Part shown: positions 19,140 to 28,136 of the stretch, piece after piece
How positions within the stretch are numbered: position 1 is the stretch's first letter
How the letters are laid out: each line of letters starts with the position of its first letter
Source of the DNA: Terrabacter sp. Ter38
Lineage (GTDB): Bacteria > Actinomycetota > Actinomycetes > Actinomycetales > Dermatophilaceae
NCBI RefSeq assembly: GCF_024519435.1
Contig: NZ_JALJRZ010000015.1
Span: 1-64,000 of the forward strand
Direction: 5' to 3'
DNA: 64,000 nt
Made by a program: the position numbers and the translations under genes
The notes under the pieces: model-generated
Told to the model about the DNA's origin: nothing
The model's input: the letters and a program-made list of their open reading frames with translations, nothing else
The model's database searches: none

Positions 19140-19811
19140 GTGCCCGGTCCGGCCGCCGCACGAGGTGAGTCCTCCCAGACCCTCGACCGCGGCATCCGTG
19201 TGCTCGAGACGCTCGCGGGCACCGAGGGGTCGGCCGGTCTGACGATCACCGAGCTCGCAGCAGGCCTCGGCGTCGGACGACCGGTCGTCTACCGCCTCGT
19301 GACGACGCTCGAGGACCACCACCTCGTCTCCCGGGCATCCGACGGGCGGGTGCGTCTCGCGCTGGGCATCAGCCGACTCGCCTCTGCCGTCACTCCCGTC
19401 GTCCGCAGCGAGGCTCGCCCTGTGCTGCGCGACCTCGCCGACGCCGTGGGGGCGACGGCGCACCTGACGATCGCCGAAGGCGACGAGGCCCTGGCCCTCG
19501 TCGTCGTCGAGCCGTCGTGGACCGACGTCCACGTGGCCTACCGCTCGGGCGCCCGGCACCGGCTCGACCAAGGCGCTGCGGGACGCGCGATCCTCGCGGG
19601 TCGGGCGGGACAGCGCGGGGTCGTCGGCACCGACGGCGAGCTGCAGGCGGGGGCGCACGGGCTCGCGGTGTCGCTGTCGACCCGCACCGACCCGGTCCCG
19701 GGGGGCGTCGAGGCCTCGGTCGGTGTCGTCTCCCTCGAGCCGCTCGACGTGCGCACCGTCGGCCCGCGGCTCGAGCACGCCGCTCGCGCCCTCCGAGCCG
19801 TCCTCCGCTGA
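19140..19811 (+). CDS. IclR family transcriptional regulator
   Basis: A 223-residue regulator. The N-terminal helix-turn-helix spans SSQTLDRGIRVLETLA to GRPVVYRLVTTLEDH, and the C-terminal effector domain is recognisable by VRSEARPVLRDLADAVGATA and LDQGAAGRAIL. The effector domain is somewhat shorter than the usual 170 residues. The GTG at 19140 begins four nt after the hmgA stop, so it is co-transcribed with hmgA. It probably controls the homogentisate genes, in parallel with the Lrp-type protein at hppD. A terminator follows. Confidence 0.88.
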   Translation: MPGPAAARGESSQTLDRGIRVLETLAGTEGSAGLTITELAAGLGVGRPVVYRLVTTLEDHHLVSRASDGRVRLALGISRLASAVTPVVRSEARPVLRDLADAVGATAHLTIAEGDEALALVVVEPSWTDVHVAYRSGARHRLDQGAAGRAILAGRAGQRGVVGTDGELQAGAHGLAVSLSTRTDPVPGGVEASVGVVSLEPLDVRTVGPRLEHAARALRAVLR

Positions 19812-19839
19812 CCTCCCGCGCCCTCGTCGCCCACCTCTC

Positions 19840-19881
19840 GTCGAGTGAGGCGCAACGCCCGTGACGGGGCCCTCACTCGAC
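19840..19881. terminator. Bidirectional terminator between the IclR gene and pncA
   Basis: A perfect 11-bp stem (gtcgagtgagg with cctcactcgac) around a 20-nt loop, in the gap between two convergent genes. It can serve both. Confidence 0.7.
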
Positions 19882-19903
19882 TTAGCCGGGGAGAGGGGCA
19901 GGG

Positions 19904-20518
19904 TCAGCTGCCGACTCGGGGTGAGCCGAGCAGGTGCACGCCGGCCTCGCGCAGCTCTGCGAGGGCCGCGTCGGTCGTGGTCCGGGACACGCCCGCGGTG
20001 AGGTCGAGGAGCACCGTGGTCTCGAAGCCCTCACGCTGCGCGTCGGCCGCGGTGGCCCGCACGCAGTGGTCGGTGGCGATGCCGACGACGTCGACGCGGG
20101 AGACGCCGCGTTCGGTGAGCCACGCAGCAAGGGTGCTGTGCAGGTCGTCGTCCGACCGTCCCTCGAATCCGCTGTAGGCGGCGGCATGCTCGCCCTTGCG
20201 GAAGACCGCCTCGACGTGACCGAGGGCCCCGGCGAGCCTCGGGTGGAACTCGGCTCCCTCGCTGCCTGCGACGCAGTGCACCGGCCACGAGTCGACGAAG
20301 TCGGGGGTCGACGAGAAGTGCGCTCCGGGGTCGACGTGCCAGTCGGCGGTCGCGACGACGTGGTCGTAGTCCGCGGCGTGCCGGCCCACGTGCTCGCTCA
20401 CCTCGCGGGCGACCTCCGCGCCGCCGGTGACGGCCAGGGACCCGCCCTCGCAGAAGTCGTTCTGGACGTCGACGATGATCAGTGCCCGTGCGGCGTCGAC
20501 ATGCGTGGGTCCGGCCAT
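19904..20518 (-). CDS. pncA: Nicotinamidase
   Basis: Hydrolyses nicotinamide to nicotinate in NAD salvage; isochorismatase-like fold, 204 residues. The catalytic triad is Asp17 (IIVDVQNDF), Lys108 (FRKGEH) and Cys152 (ATDHCVRATA), and the metal site is in TADWH (57-61) plus His81 in WPVHC. The length is typical. It lies downstream of pncB with a 3-nt gap on the same strand, so the two consecutive salvage steps are made together. Confidence 0.95.
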   Translation of the reverse strand: MAGPTHVDAARALIIVDVQNDFCEGGSLAVTGGAEVAREVSEHVGRHAADYDHVVATADWHVDPGAHFSSTPDFVDSWPVHCVAGSEGAEFHPRLAGALGHVEAVFRKGEHAAAYSGFEGRSDDDLHSTLAAWLTERGVSRVDVVGIATDHCVRATAADAQREGFETTVLLDLTAGVSRTTTDAALAELREAGVHLLGSPRVGS

Positions 20519-20521
20519 GGC

Positions 20522-21835
20522 TCAGTCCTTCTCGTAGACGGTGGGGATCACGGGCTCGCCTCGCGAGAGCTGGGCCGCCGCCCGGGGCAGCTCGGCGCGC
20601 GAGGCCTCGTGGCGGGCGCGGGCCTCGTGGATGTCCTGGTGGTCGACGACCTCGCCGGCGCGGACGAGGTCGATCATGAGCCGGCGGTCGTCGCCGTCGT
20701 CGCGCGGCTGCTCGCCGATGCCGATGACCTCGGCCTGGGCGATCCCGTCGTCGCCGCGGCGCCGCATGGCCCACTTGCGGCCGCCGACCGACGTCTTGTC
20801 CTTGCTCTTCTTCTCGACGCCCTGCATCTGCCCCGATGCGTCCTCTCGCTGGACGAGCTTGTAGACCATGGATGCCGTGGGGGCTCCGGACCCGGTCACG
20901 AGAGCCGTGCCGACGCCGTAGCCGCTGACGGGTCCAGCCGCGAGGCCGGCGATGGCGTACTCGTCGAGGTCGGAGGTGACGATGATCCGGGTGTCGGTGT
21001 TGCCCGCGGCGTCGAGCTGGGCGCGCACCTCGGTGGCCTGGATGAGCAGGTCGCCCGAGTCGAGCCGGACCGACCCCAGCTCGGGCCCGGCGATCTCCAT
21101 GGCGAGGGCGACGGCCGTCCGGACGTCATAGGTGTCGACGAGGAGGGTGGTGCCCTTGCCGAGCGACTCGACCTGGGCGGTGAAGGCTTCCTTCTCCGAG
21201 TCGTAGAGCAGAGTGAAGGCGTGCGCGGCCGTGCCCGTCGTCGGCACGCCGTAGCGCCGCCCGGCCTCGAGGTTGCTCGTCGCCTCGAACCCGGCGACGT
21301 AGGCCGCCCGAGCGGCTGCGACGGCCGACTCCTCGTGGGTGCGTCGTGAGCCCATCTCGATGCAGGGCCTGCCCATGGCGGCGGTCGTCATGCGCGAGGC
21401 CGCGGACGCGATCGCTGTGTCGTGGTTGAGGATCGAGAGCACGAGCGTCTCGAGGATGACGCCCTCGGCGAAGGTGGACTCGACGACGAGCACCGGTGAC
21501 TGCGGGAAGTAGCACTCGCCCTCGGCGTAGCCGCTGACGTCTCCGGAGAAGCGGTAGTCGGCGAGCCACGCGACGGTGGCCCGGTCGACGACCTGGCGGT
21601 CGGAGAGGAAACGCAGCTCGTCGTCGCCGAAACGGAACTGCTCCAGCGCCTCGAGCACCCGCCCCGTTCCCGCGATGACCCCGTAGCGGCGTCCGTCCGG
21701 CAGCCGGCGGGCGAACGCCTCGAAGACGCACCGCCGGTGCGCCTCGCCCGAGGCGAGGGCGGCCTGGAGCATCGTCAGCTCGTAGTGGTCGGTCAGCAGC
21801 GCCGTGCTCGCGGCGCGGGGGCTCGTCGGGCTCAC
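20522..21835 (-). CDS. pncB: Nicotinate phosphoribosyltransferase
   Basis: Makes nicotinate mononucleotide from nicotinate and PRPP, using ATP, in the cytoplasm. The 437-residue protein begins with the signature LLTDHYELTMLQAAL and has EMGSRRTHEES, TSNLEAGRRYGVP, VRLDSGDL and the phosphate-binding SGYGVGTALVTG, all standard for the family. The start is a GTG at 21835. It is divergent from clpS (72 nt apart), an arrangement also seen in Mycobacterium (pncB1-clpS). Confidence 0.95.
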   Translation of the reverse strand: MSPTSPRAASTALLTDHYELTMLQAALASGEAHRRCVFEAFARRLPDGRRYGVIAGTGRVLEALEQFRFGDDELRFLSDRQVVDRATVAWLADYRFSGDVSGYAEGECYFPQSPVLVVESTFAEGVILETLVLSILNHDTAIASAASRMTTAAMGRPCIEMGSRRTHEESAVAAARAAYVAGFEATSNLEAGRRYGVPTTGTAAHAFTLLYDSEKEAFTAQVESLGKGTTLLVDTYDVRTAVALAMEIAGPELGSVRLDSGDLLIQATEVRAQLDAAGNTDTRIIVTSDLDEYAIAGLAAGPVSGYGVGTALVTGSGAPTASMVYKLVQREDASGQMQGVEKKSKDKTSVGGRKWAMRRRGDDGIAQAEVIGIGEQPRDDGDDRRLMIDLVRAGEVVDHQDIHEARARHEASRAELPRAAAQLSRGEPVIPTVYEKD

Positions 21836-21907
21836 GTGCCCACCCTAGGTGTCACCGGCCGCCGGGGACCGTCCGCCTCGCGCCCTCGGTGGACCTAGGG
21901 TGGCCCT

Positions 21908-22213
21908 GTGAGTCCAGCCACCCTCTCCCTCGCTCCCGTCGAGCAGGAGGAGACCTCCACGGACGAGGTCGTCGCACCCGACGTGCCGTGGGTGACGATC
22001 GTCTGGAACGACCCCGTCAACCTCATGACGTACGTGACGTGGGTCTTCGAGACGTACTTCGGCTACGCCCGTCCGAAGGCGGAGAAGCTGATGATGGACG
22101 TGCACGTCAAGGGCCGCGCGGTCGTCTCCAACGGTCCTCGGGAGTCGATGGAGCGTGACGCCGAGGCGTTGCAGGGCTACGGCCTCTGGGCCACGTTCGA
22201 GAAGGACAGCTGA
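21908..22213 (+). CDS. clpS: ATP-dependent Clp protease adaptor ClpS
   Basis: A 101-residue adaptor that delivers N-degron substrates to ClpCP. The core has the family pattern PWVTIVWNDPVNLMTYVTWV, then the FGYARPKAEKLMMDVHVKG helix and ESMERDAEAL near the end. An acidic N-terminal tail of about 25 residues precedes the fold, as in other actinobacterial ClpS. The start is a GTG. Its stop codon overlaps the start of the DUF2017 gene (TGATG), suggesting coupling. Confidence 0.96.
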   Translation: MSPATLSLAPVEQEETSTDEVVAPDVPWVTIVWNDPVNLMTYVTWVFETYFGYARPKAEKLMMDVHVKGRAVVSNGPRESMERDAEALQGYGLWATFEKDS

Positions 22214-22893
22214 TGGCCCGCGCCTTCCTGCGCGAGAAGGGCCACTACGTCGCGCTCCTCGAGCCCACCGAGCGGACGGTGCTCCTCGGCCTCATGCAGC
22301 AGACGCGTCTGCTGCTCTCGCCCGAGATCGAACCGACGGGTGACGCGTTCGACGACCTCGTGGCGTCGATGGGCCTGTCGCTGAGCCCTGCCGACCAGCA
22401 GACCGACTCCGCGTCGCTCGACGACCGAGACCCGGCCCTCGACCGGCTCCTGCCGACGGCCCACCGTGGTGACGACGAGATCGCGGCCGAGTTCCGTCGC
22501 CTCACCGAGGAGGGATTGCGCCAGCGCAAGAGCGGCAACCTCGACGTCGCCCTCGCGTGCGTCGACGGGGCCGTCGGCAACCGGGTCGTGCTCGACGAGT
22601 CGCAGGCGCCGGCCTTCCTCATGGCGCTCACCGACGTGCGCCTGCTGCTCGGGGAACGCATGGGCATGCGCACCGAGGAGGACGCCGAGGCGCTGCACGC
22701 CGCGATGGACGACATCGACGACGACGACCCGCTCGGCTACGCCATGGCGTGGTACGACTTCCTCACCTGGCTGCAGGAGACCCTCACCCAGGCGCTCATG
22801 GGCACCGACCTGCGTGACGTCGTGGCGGCATACGACGACGACCTCGACGACGACCTCGACGACGACGGCCGGCGGCCGGACGGCACGGTGTGA
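22213..22893 (+). CDS. DUF2017 family protein
   Basis: A 226-residue actinobacterial protein of unknown function. It is mostly alpha-helical, with LEPTERTVLLGLMQQTRLLL near the start and a conserved C-terminal helical block around WYDFLTWLQETLTQAL. It ends in a strongly acidic tail of repeated Asp pairs (DDDLDD). It is translationally coupled to clpS, a pairing conserved in many actinobacteria, which suggests a role with Clp-dependent proteolysis. That is inference. Confidence 0.88.
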   Translation: MARAFLREKGHYVALLEPTERTVLLGLMQQTRLLLSPEIEPTGDAFDDLVASMGLSLSPADQQTDSASLDDRDPALDRLLPTAHRGDDEIAAEFRRLTEEGLRQRKSGNLDVALACVDGAVGNRVVLDESQAPAFLMALTDVRLLLGERMGMRTEEDAEALHAAMDDIDDDDPLGYAMAWYDFLTWLQETLTQALMGTDLRDVVAAYDDDLDDDLDDDGRRPDGTV

Positions 22894-22897
22894 CGCA

Positions 22898-22917
22898 CCC
22901 GACGCCTCGCCGTCGGG
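22898..22917 (+). terminator. Possible weak terminator after DUF2017
   Basis: A perfect 7-bp stem (cccgacg with cgtcggg) around a 6-nt loop, 5 nt after the stop codon. It is shorter than the other terminators here, so partial read-through into the next gene is likely. Confidence 0.4.
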
Positions 22918-22949
22918 CCGGAGTCGGTGCCGGGACCTAGGCTCGTCAC

Positions 22950-23717
22950 GTGGACGTCACGATCGTCGGGTGCTCGGGATCCTTCGCGGGTCCACGCTCG
23001 CCCGCCTCGTCCTACCTCGTCCGCACCGAGCACGAGGGCCGCACGTGGAGCATCGTGCTCGACCTCGGCAACGGCGCCCTCGGCGCCCTGCAGCGCCACA
23101 TCGAGCCGTATGCCGTCGACGCGGTGCTGCTCAGCCACCTGCACGTCGACCACTGCATCGACATGTGCGGGCTCTACGTCATGATGCGCTACCTACCCGG
23201 CGGGCCCGGGCGCGCGACGATGCCGGTCTGGGGTCCCGCGGGCACCGGAGTTCACCTCGCCCGCGCCTACGGCGGTGGCGAGGCCGAGGGCGTCCTGTCC
23301 GTCTTCGACTTCCACGACCTGCGCCACCGCGAGCCGGTGACGGTCGGGCCGTTCACGATCACGCCGGTGCACGTCAACCACCCGGTCGAGGCCTACGGCT
23401 TCCGGGTCGAGGCCGACGGACGGGTGCTCGCCTACACCGGCGACACCGACACGTGCGACGAGCTCGACGAGCTCATGGCCGGCGCCGACCTCGTGCTCGC
23501 CGACTCGGCCTTCGTCGAGGGCCGAGACACGGTGCCCGACATCCATCTCTCCGGTCGCCGCGCCGCCGAGGCGGCCGTCCGGGCCGGGGGAGTGCGTCGC
23601 CTCATGCTGACCCACATCCCGGCCTGGAACGACGCCGAGGTGTGTCGGGCGGAGGCTGCCGCGGTGTGGCCGGGCTGCGTCGAGCTCGCCGAGCCGGACG
23701 CCACCTACCGCCTCTGA
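22950..23717 (+). CDS. Metallo-beta-lactamase-fold phosphodiesterase (Rv1339-like)
   Basis: A 255-residue MBL-fold hydrolase. The binuclear metal site is HLHVDH (63-68), with further ligands in TPVHVNHPVEAYG, YTGDTDTCDEL and LMLTHIP. The sequence type and position between clpS and rph match Mycobacterium tuberculosis Rv1339, which has been reported as an atypical cyclic-nucleotide phosphodiesterase. A tRNase Z-like origin is also visible. By analogy it may degrade cAMP, but that is inference from family and synteny. The start is a GTG at 22950. It lies 56 nt after the DUF2017 gene and may be read from the same transcript. Confidence 0.85.
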   Translation: MDVTIVGCSGSFAGPRSPASSYLVRTEHEGRTWSIVLDLGNGALGALQRHIEPYAVDAVLLSHLHVDHCIDMCGLYVMMRYLPGGPGRATMPVWGPAGTGVHLARAYGGGEAEGVLSVFDFHDLRHREPVTVGPFTITPVHVNHPVEAYGFRVEADGRVLAYTGDTDTCDELDELMAGADLVLADSAFVEGRDTVPDIHLSGRRAAEAAVRAGGVRRLMLTHIPAWNDAEVCRAEAAAVWPGCVELAEPDATYRL

Positions 23718-23836
23718 CGGACCCGGCTGCGGGTGACGGACCCCGAAGCCGGGTATGGACCGTGACGGTGCGTCGCGCGCCCGGCAGTCGCCGGACGTCC
23801 GCCGACGACCGGAACGACCGAACCCAGGAGGCCCCG

Positions 23837-24706
23837 TTGCAGCAACGAACCATCGGATCGAGGAAGGTCAGCGCGATCGGTCTCGGCGGCATGCCGATGT
23901 CCATCGAGGGGCGGCCCGACGAGGACCGCTCGATCCGGACCATCCACGCCGCCCTTGACGCCGGCGTGACCCTCATCGACACGGCCGACGCCTACCACCG
24001 TGACGCCGGCGAGGTGGGCCACAACGAGTCCCTCATCGCCAAGGCGCTCTCGTCGTGGTCGGGCCGTGCCGCCGACGTCCTCGTCGCCACGAAGGGCGGC
24101 CACCTGCGCCCCGGCGACGGCTCGTGGACGCAGAACGGCCGGCCCGACCACCTCAAGGAGGCCGCCAAGGCCTCGCTCCACAGGCTCGGCGGCGACGCCA
24201 TCGGGCTCTACCAGTTCCACCGGCCCGACCCCGAGGTGCCCTACGCCGAGTCCGTCGGTGCCCTCGTCGAGCTGCTCGACGAGGGCGTCATCGAGATGGC
24301 CGGCATCTCCAACGCCGACCCGGCCCAGATCCGCGAGGCGCAGGACGTGCTCGGAGGTCGGCTCGTCTCGGTGCAGAACCAGTTCTCGCCGGCCTTCCGC
24401 AGCAGCCGCACGGAGCTCGACCTGTGCGCCGAGCTCGGCATCGCCTTCCTGCCGTGGAGCCCGCTGGGCGGCATCAGCAGGGCGGGTGACCTCGGGAGCC
24501 GGCACGACGCGTTCGCCGAGGTGGCGACGGCGCACGACGTGAGCCCGCAGCGCGTAGCCCTCGCCTGGGAGCTCGCGCTCGCGCCGACCGTCGTGCCGAT
24601 TCCGGGCGCCTCCCGTCCGGAGAGCATCGAGGACTCGGTGCAGGCCGTCGACCTGGAGCTGTCGGCCGACGAGGTCGAGCGACTCTCGGCCGAGACGCTC
24701 GACTGA
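23837..24706 (+). CDS. Aldo/keto reductase
   Basis: A 289-residue NADPH-dependent oxidoreductase of the AKR family. The catalytic Asp and Tyr are in LIDTADAYH, the Lys is in LVATKGGH and the His is in LYQFHRPDPEVP; the cofactor site includes PIPGASRPESIE. The start is a rare TTG at 23837, chosen because a strong AGGAG lies six bases upstream at 23826-23830 and the next Met is inside the first strand. The frame is open far upstream but overlaps the phosphodiesterase gene. Its substrate is unknown. It interrupts the otherwise conserved Rv1339-rph order. Confidence 0.9.
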   Translation: MQQRTIGSRKVSAIGLGGMPMSIEGRPDEDRSIRTIHAALDAGVTLIDTADAYHRDAGEVGHNESLIAKALSSWSGRAADVLVATKGGHLRPGDGSWTQNGRPDHLKEAAKASLHRLGGDAIGLYQFHRPDPEVPYAESVGALVELLDEGVIEMAGISNADPAQIREAQDVLGGRLVSVQNQFSPAFRSSRTELDLCAELGIAFLPWSPLGGISRAGDLGSRHDAFAEVATAHDVSPQRVALAWELALAPTVVPIPGASRPESIEDSVQAVDLELSADEVERLSAETLD

Positions 24707-24724
24707 CCAGCCCGTCAACGCGTT

Positions 24725-24776
24725 GCGGGGACGTGTCCTTACGGTTCACGAACGAGCCGTCCAGGCGCGTCCCCGC
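24725..24776. terminator. Terminator after the aldo/keto reductase
   Basis: The 9-bp arms gcggggacg and cgtccccgc enclose 34 nt that contain a smaller inner hairpin (acgg with ccgt). The structure starts 19 nt after the stop codon and ends 28 nt before rph. Confidence 0.55.
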
Positions 24777-24804
24777 ACCCGCGATTGAGGCCTAGCGTGG
24801 AGTC

Positions 24805-25563
24805 ATGGCTAGCCTCGTGGGCATGACTGACCGACATGACGGCCGTGCCCCCGACCAGACCCGCGAGGTGCGGATCACCCGCAACTGGCTCGACCACGCG
24901 GAGGGCAGCGTCCTCGTCGAGTTCGGGCGCACGCGCGTGCTGTGCGCGGCGTCCTTCACCGAGGGCGTCCCGCGCTGGCTCAAGGGCAAGGGCGCCGGCT
25001 GGGTCACCGCCGAGTACGCCATGCTGCCCCGCGCCACCAACACCCGTTCCGACCGCGAGAGCGTCAAGGGCCGCATCGGCGGCCGCACCCACGAGATCAG
25101 CCGCCTCATCGGGCGCAGCCTGCGCGCCGTCATCGACACCAAGGCCCTGGGCGAGAACACCATCGTCCTCGACTGCGACGTCCTGCAGGCCGACGGTGGC
25201 ACCCGCACCGCGGCCATCACCGGCGCCTACGTGGCCCTGGCCGACGCCGTCGAGCACGCCCGCTCCCAGGGCCTCATCGGCACGAAGGCCCAGCCGCTGA
25301 CCGGCTCGGTCGCCGCCGTCTCCGTCGGCATCGTCCAGGGCCGTGCCGTGCTCGACCTCGACTACCCCGAGGACTCGACGGCCGAGACCGACATGAACGT
25401 CGTCATGACCGGCGACGGCCGCTTCATCGAGGTCCAGGGCACCGCCGAGGGTGCGCCCTTCGACCGTGACCTGCTCGGCCAGCTGCTCGATCTCGCCACG
25501 AAGGGCTGCGCCGACCTCACCGACCGGCAGCACGCCGCCCTGGCCGGGGAGGTCGCCCCGTGA
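24805..25563 (+). CDS. rph: Ribonuclease PH
   Basis: Phosphorolytic 3'-5' exoribonuclease that trims tRNA 3' ends. At 252 residues it has the family hallmarks [16 protein letters not shown], the arginine-rich [20 protein letters not shown], and the catalytic-site aspartates in [13 protein letters not shown] and the [12 protein letters not shown] block. The start may be ATG 24805 or ATG 24823; the latter gives a more usual length of 246. Its stop overlaps the rdgB start (GTGA), the same rph-rdgB order as in Mycobacterium. Confidence 0.95.
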   Translation: MASLVGMTDRHDGRAPDQTREVRITRNWLDHAEGSVLVEFGRTRVLCAASFTEGVPRWLKGKGAGWVTAEYAMLPRATNTRSDRESVKGRIGGRTHEISRLIGRSLRAVIDTKALGENTIVLDCDVLQADGGTRTAAITGAYVALADAVEHARSQGLIGTKAQPLTGSVAAVSVGIVQGRAVLDLDYPEDSTAETDMNVVMTGDGRFIEVQGTAEGAPFDRDLLGQLLDLATKGCADLTDRQHAALAGEVAP

Positions 25564-26180
25564 CGCAGGTCGTCCTCGCCACGCGCAACGCCCACAAGGT
25601 CGAGGAGCTGCGCGAGATCCTCGCCGACGTCAGCGCCGACCTCAGCCTCGAGATCGTCGGTCTCGACGGCTTCCCCGACGCGCCGGACGTGGTGGAGGAC
25701 GGCGTCACCTTCGAGCAGAACGCCATCCTCAAGGCCGCGTCGGCCGCCCACGTGACGGGCCTGCCTGCGCTGGCCGACGACTCGGGCCTGGCCGTCGACG
25801 TGCTCGGCGGCTCACCCGGCATCTTCAGCGCCCGCTGGTCCGGTGGGGGCGGCGACCGGGCCAACCTCGAGCTGCTCCTCGCGCAGCTCGGCGACGTCCG
25901 GGACGAGCACCGCGCCGCAGCCTTCGTCTGCGCCGCCGCCCTCGTGCTGCCGGACGGTCGCTCGGCCGCGGAGCTCGGTCGCTTTCCCGGGACCGTGGGC
26001 CGCGAGCCGCGGGGCACCAACGGCTTCGGCTACGACCCGATCTTCCTGCCATCCGACCAGCCGGACGGCAACGAACGCACACTGGCGGAGTACGACGCCG
26101 ACGAGAAGAACCACGTCTCGCACCGGGCGCTCGCCTTCCGTGCACTCGTGCCACACCTGAAGGAGCACCTGAGGCCATGA
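25560..26180 (+). CDS. rdgB: XTP/dITP diphosphatase (non-canonical purine NTP pyrophosphatase)
   Basis: Removes ITP, dITP and XTP from the nucleotide pool. The 206-residue protein has the substrate-binding [14 protein letters not shown] at the N-terminus, the metal-binding [10 protein letters not shown] in the middle, and [11 protein letters not shown], then VSHRALAF, near the end, all diagnostic of HAM1/RdgB. The GTG start at 25560 overlaps the rph stop, and its own stop overlaps the next start at 26177, so three genes are translationally linked. Confidence 0.95.
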   Translation: MTQVVLATRNAHKVEELREILADVSADLSLEIVGLDGFPDAPDVVEDGVTFEQNAILKAASAAHVTGLPALADDSGLAVDVLGGSPGIFSARWSGGGGDRANLELLLAQLGDVRDEHRAAAFVCAAALVLPDGRSAAELGRFPGTVGREPRGTNGFGYDPIFLPSDQPDGNERTLAEYDADEKNHVSHRALAFRALVPHLKEHLRP

Positions 26181-27742
26181 CCACCACCAGCCCGGCCACC
26201 CGTCCCGAGACCGCCCCGCAGCAGCCGGCCCGTCCGCTCTGGTGGGGCGCCGTCGACGGGCTGGTGGCCGGGCTGCTCACGGTCGGGCTCGCGACCCTCG
26301 CCGCGGCGCTGCTCACGGCCGTCGGCCAGTCCTCGGGCCAGCCGGCCCCCATCGCGGCGGTCAGCGGGGCCTTCATCGACCGGACGCCGCCGTGGCTCAA
26401 GGACTTCGCCATCGCGACCTTCGGCACGAACGACAAGCGGGCTCTGCTCGTCGGCACGGTCGTCGTGCTCGCCCTCGCCTGCGCTGCGGTCGGCGTGCTC
26501 GCGAGCCGCCACCTCGTCGCGGGCCTCGTCGCCTTCGCCGTCCTCGGCGTCATCGGCGCGGCCGCGGTGCTCACCCGTCCGGGCGCCGGCCCGGCCGACG
26601 TCCTGCCGACGATCCTCGGCACCGCAGCCGGCATCTGGTTCCTCAGCCGCGCCTCCGCCCCCTCGGCCACAGCGACGGGCGCTGCCGGTCCCGGCCGACG
26701 CTGGGTCATCGGAGGAGCGGTCGGTGCCGTCGCGGCATTCGCCGGCAGCTACCTCGGCGGCGATTCGGCGGCGGCCACGGTCTCGCGTGACGCGCTCAAG
26801 AGCACGCCGCTCAAGGGCACGAAGCTCGCCATCCCTGCCGGCGCCGACCTCAAGGTGCCCGGGCTGACGCCGTACATCGTCCCGAACGCCGACTTCTACC
26901 GCATCGACACGGCGATCGTCGTGCCCCGCATCGACGCCAACGACTGGACGCTCAAGGTCACCGGCATGGTCGACCGTGAGGTCGAGATCGACTGGCAGAC
27001 GTTGCAGGGCAAGCAGATGCAGGAGGCGCTGGTCACCCTGACGTGCGTCTCCAACGAGGTCGGGGGCGACCTCATCGGCAACGCCGTCTGGACCGGCTGG
27101 CCCGTGCGCGAGCTCCTCGCGATGGCCGGCCCCCGGGCGGGTGCCGACATGGTGCTCCAGACGAGCATCGACGGCTTCACCGCCTCGACCCCGCTCGGCG
27201 CCCTCACCGACGACCGCAACGCCCTGCTCGCGATCCGGATGAACGGCGAGCCGCTGCCCTTCGAGCACGGCTTCCCCGTGCGTGTCGTCGTGCCGGGTCT
27301 CTACGGCTTCGTCTCGGCGACGAAGTGGGTCACCGAGCTCAAGGTGACGACGTATGCCGCCGACGTGGCCTACTGGACGCCGCGCGGCTGGTCGGCGACC
27401 GGACCGATCAAGACGGCGTCGCGCATCGACGTCCCCCAGGCCGGGGCGAGCGTCAAGGCCGGCACCGTCGCCGTCGCCGGGGTGGCGTGGGCGCAGCACA
27501 CCGGCATCTCCAAGGTCGAGGTCCAGGTCGACCAGCAGCCGTGGACCGAGGCTCGCCTCGCCGCCGACGCGAGCATCGACACCTGGCGCCAGTGGGTCTA
27601 CGAGTGGGACGCGACGCCGGGCAGCCACGACATCCGCGTGCGCGCGTACGACGCCAAGGGGCAGGTGCAGTCACCCCTCGAGGCGCCGCCCGCACCCGAC
27701 GGCGCCACGGGCATCCACGTCGTCAACGTCAGGGTGGAGTGA
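26177..27742 (+). CDS. Membrane-anchored molybdopterin oxidoreductase (sulfite oxidase family)
   Basis: A 521-residue protein. Residues 22-200 hold about five hydrophobic segments, including VAGLLTVGLATLAAALLTAV and LLVGTVVVLALACAAVGVLA. The rest is an extracytoplasmic molybdopterin domain with the Mo-ligand Cys290 in LTCVSNEVGG and NAVWTGWPV, followed by a dimerisation/Ig-like domain (GTVAVAGVAWAQHTGISKVE). The substrate is unknown; YedY/SorA-like reactions are possible. It overlaps rdgB by 4 nt and its last 14 nt overlap the convergent RidA gene tail to tail. Confidence 0.9.
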   Translation: MTTTSPATRPETAPQQPARPLWWGAVDGLVAGLLTVGLATLAAALLTAVGQSSGQPAPIAAVSGAFIDRTPPWLKDFAIATFGTNDKRALLVGTVVVLALACAAVGVLASRHLVAGLVAFAVLGVIGAAAVLTRPGAGPADVLPTILGTAAGIWFLSRASAPSATATGAAGPGRRWVIGGAVGAVAAFAGSYLGGDSAAATVSRDALKSTPLKGTKLAIPAGADLKVPGLTPYIVPNADFYRIDTAIVVPRIDANDWTLKVTGMVDREVEIDWQTLQGKQMQEALVTLTCVSNEVGGDLIGNAVWTGWPVRELLAMAGPRAGADMVLQTSIDGFTASTPLGALTDDRNALLAIRMNGEPLPFEHGFPVRVVVPGLYGFVSATKWVTELKVTTYAADVAYWTPRGWSATGPIKTASRIDVPQAGASVKAGTVAVAGVAWAQHTGISKVEVQVDQQPWTEARLAADASIDTWRQWVYEWDATPGSHDIRVRAYDAKGQVQSPLEAPPAPDGATGIHVVNVRVE

Positions 27743-28136
27743 CGCCGGTCGCGCCCGACCCGACCACGGCGTCGGCCTCGATCTCGACGAGCAGGTCGGG
27801 CTCGATGAGGGCGGTCACCTGGACCATCGTCGAGGCGGGACGCACGTCGCTGAAGACCTCGCCGTGCGCCCGTCCCACCGCCTCCCAGTCCCGGATGTCG
27901 GTGACGAAGATCCGGGTCCGCACGACGTCCGCGCTCGAGGCCCCGCACTCCGCGAGGGCCTCGACGACGATCTCGAGCGCGACCTTGGCCTGCGTGTACG
28001 CGTCGCCGGGCGAGACGACCCGGCCCTCCCGGATCGCCGTGGTGCCCGCCACGTGCACGGTGTCCCCGACGCGGACCGCCCGCGAGTAGCCGACGACGGC
28101 CTCCCACGGACCGCCCGTGCCGATGTTGCGCCTCAT
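27729..28136 (-). CDS. RidA/YjgF family protein
   Basis: A 135-residue member of the Rid superfamily. RidA itself deaminates reactive enamine/imine intermediates. Seen here: the N-terminal YSRAVRVGDTVHVAGTTA, the QAKVALEIVVEAL helix and RTRIFVTDIRDW. Near the C-terminus, RPASTMVQVTALIEPDLLVEIE has Glu close to the usual catalytic acid. The canonical arginine of RidA (IRVE/CRV context) appears shifted, so this may be one of the Rid1-7 paralogues with another activity. Its start overlaps the stop of the small upstream gene (ATGA). Confidence 0.88.
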   Translation of the reverse strand: MRRNIGTGGPWEAVVGYSRAVRVGDTVHVAGTTAIREGRVVSPGDAYTQAKVALEIVVEALAECGASSADVVRTRIFVTDIRDWEAVGRAHGEVFSDVRPASTMVQVTALIEPDLLVEIEADAVVGSGATGVTPP

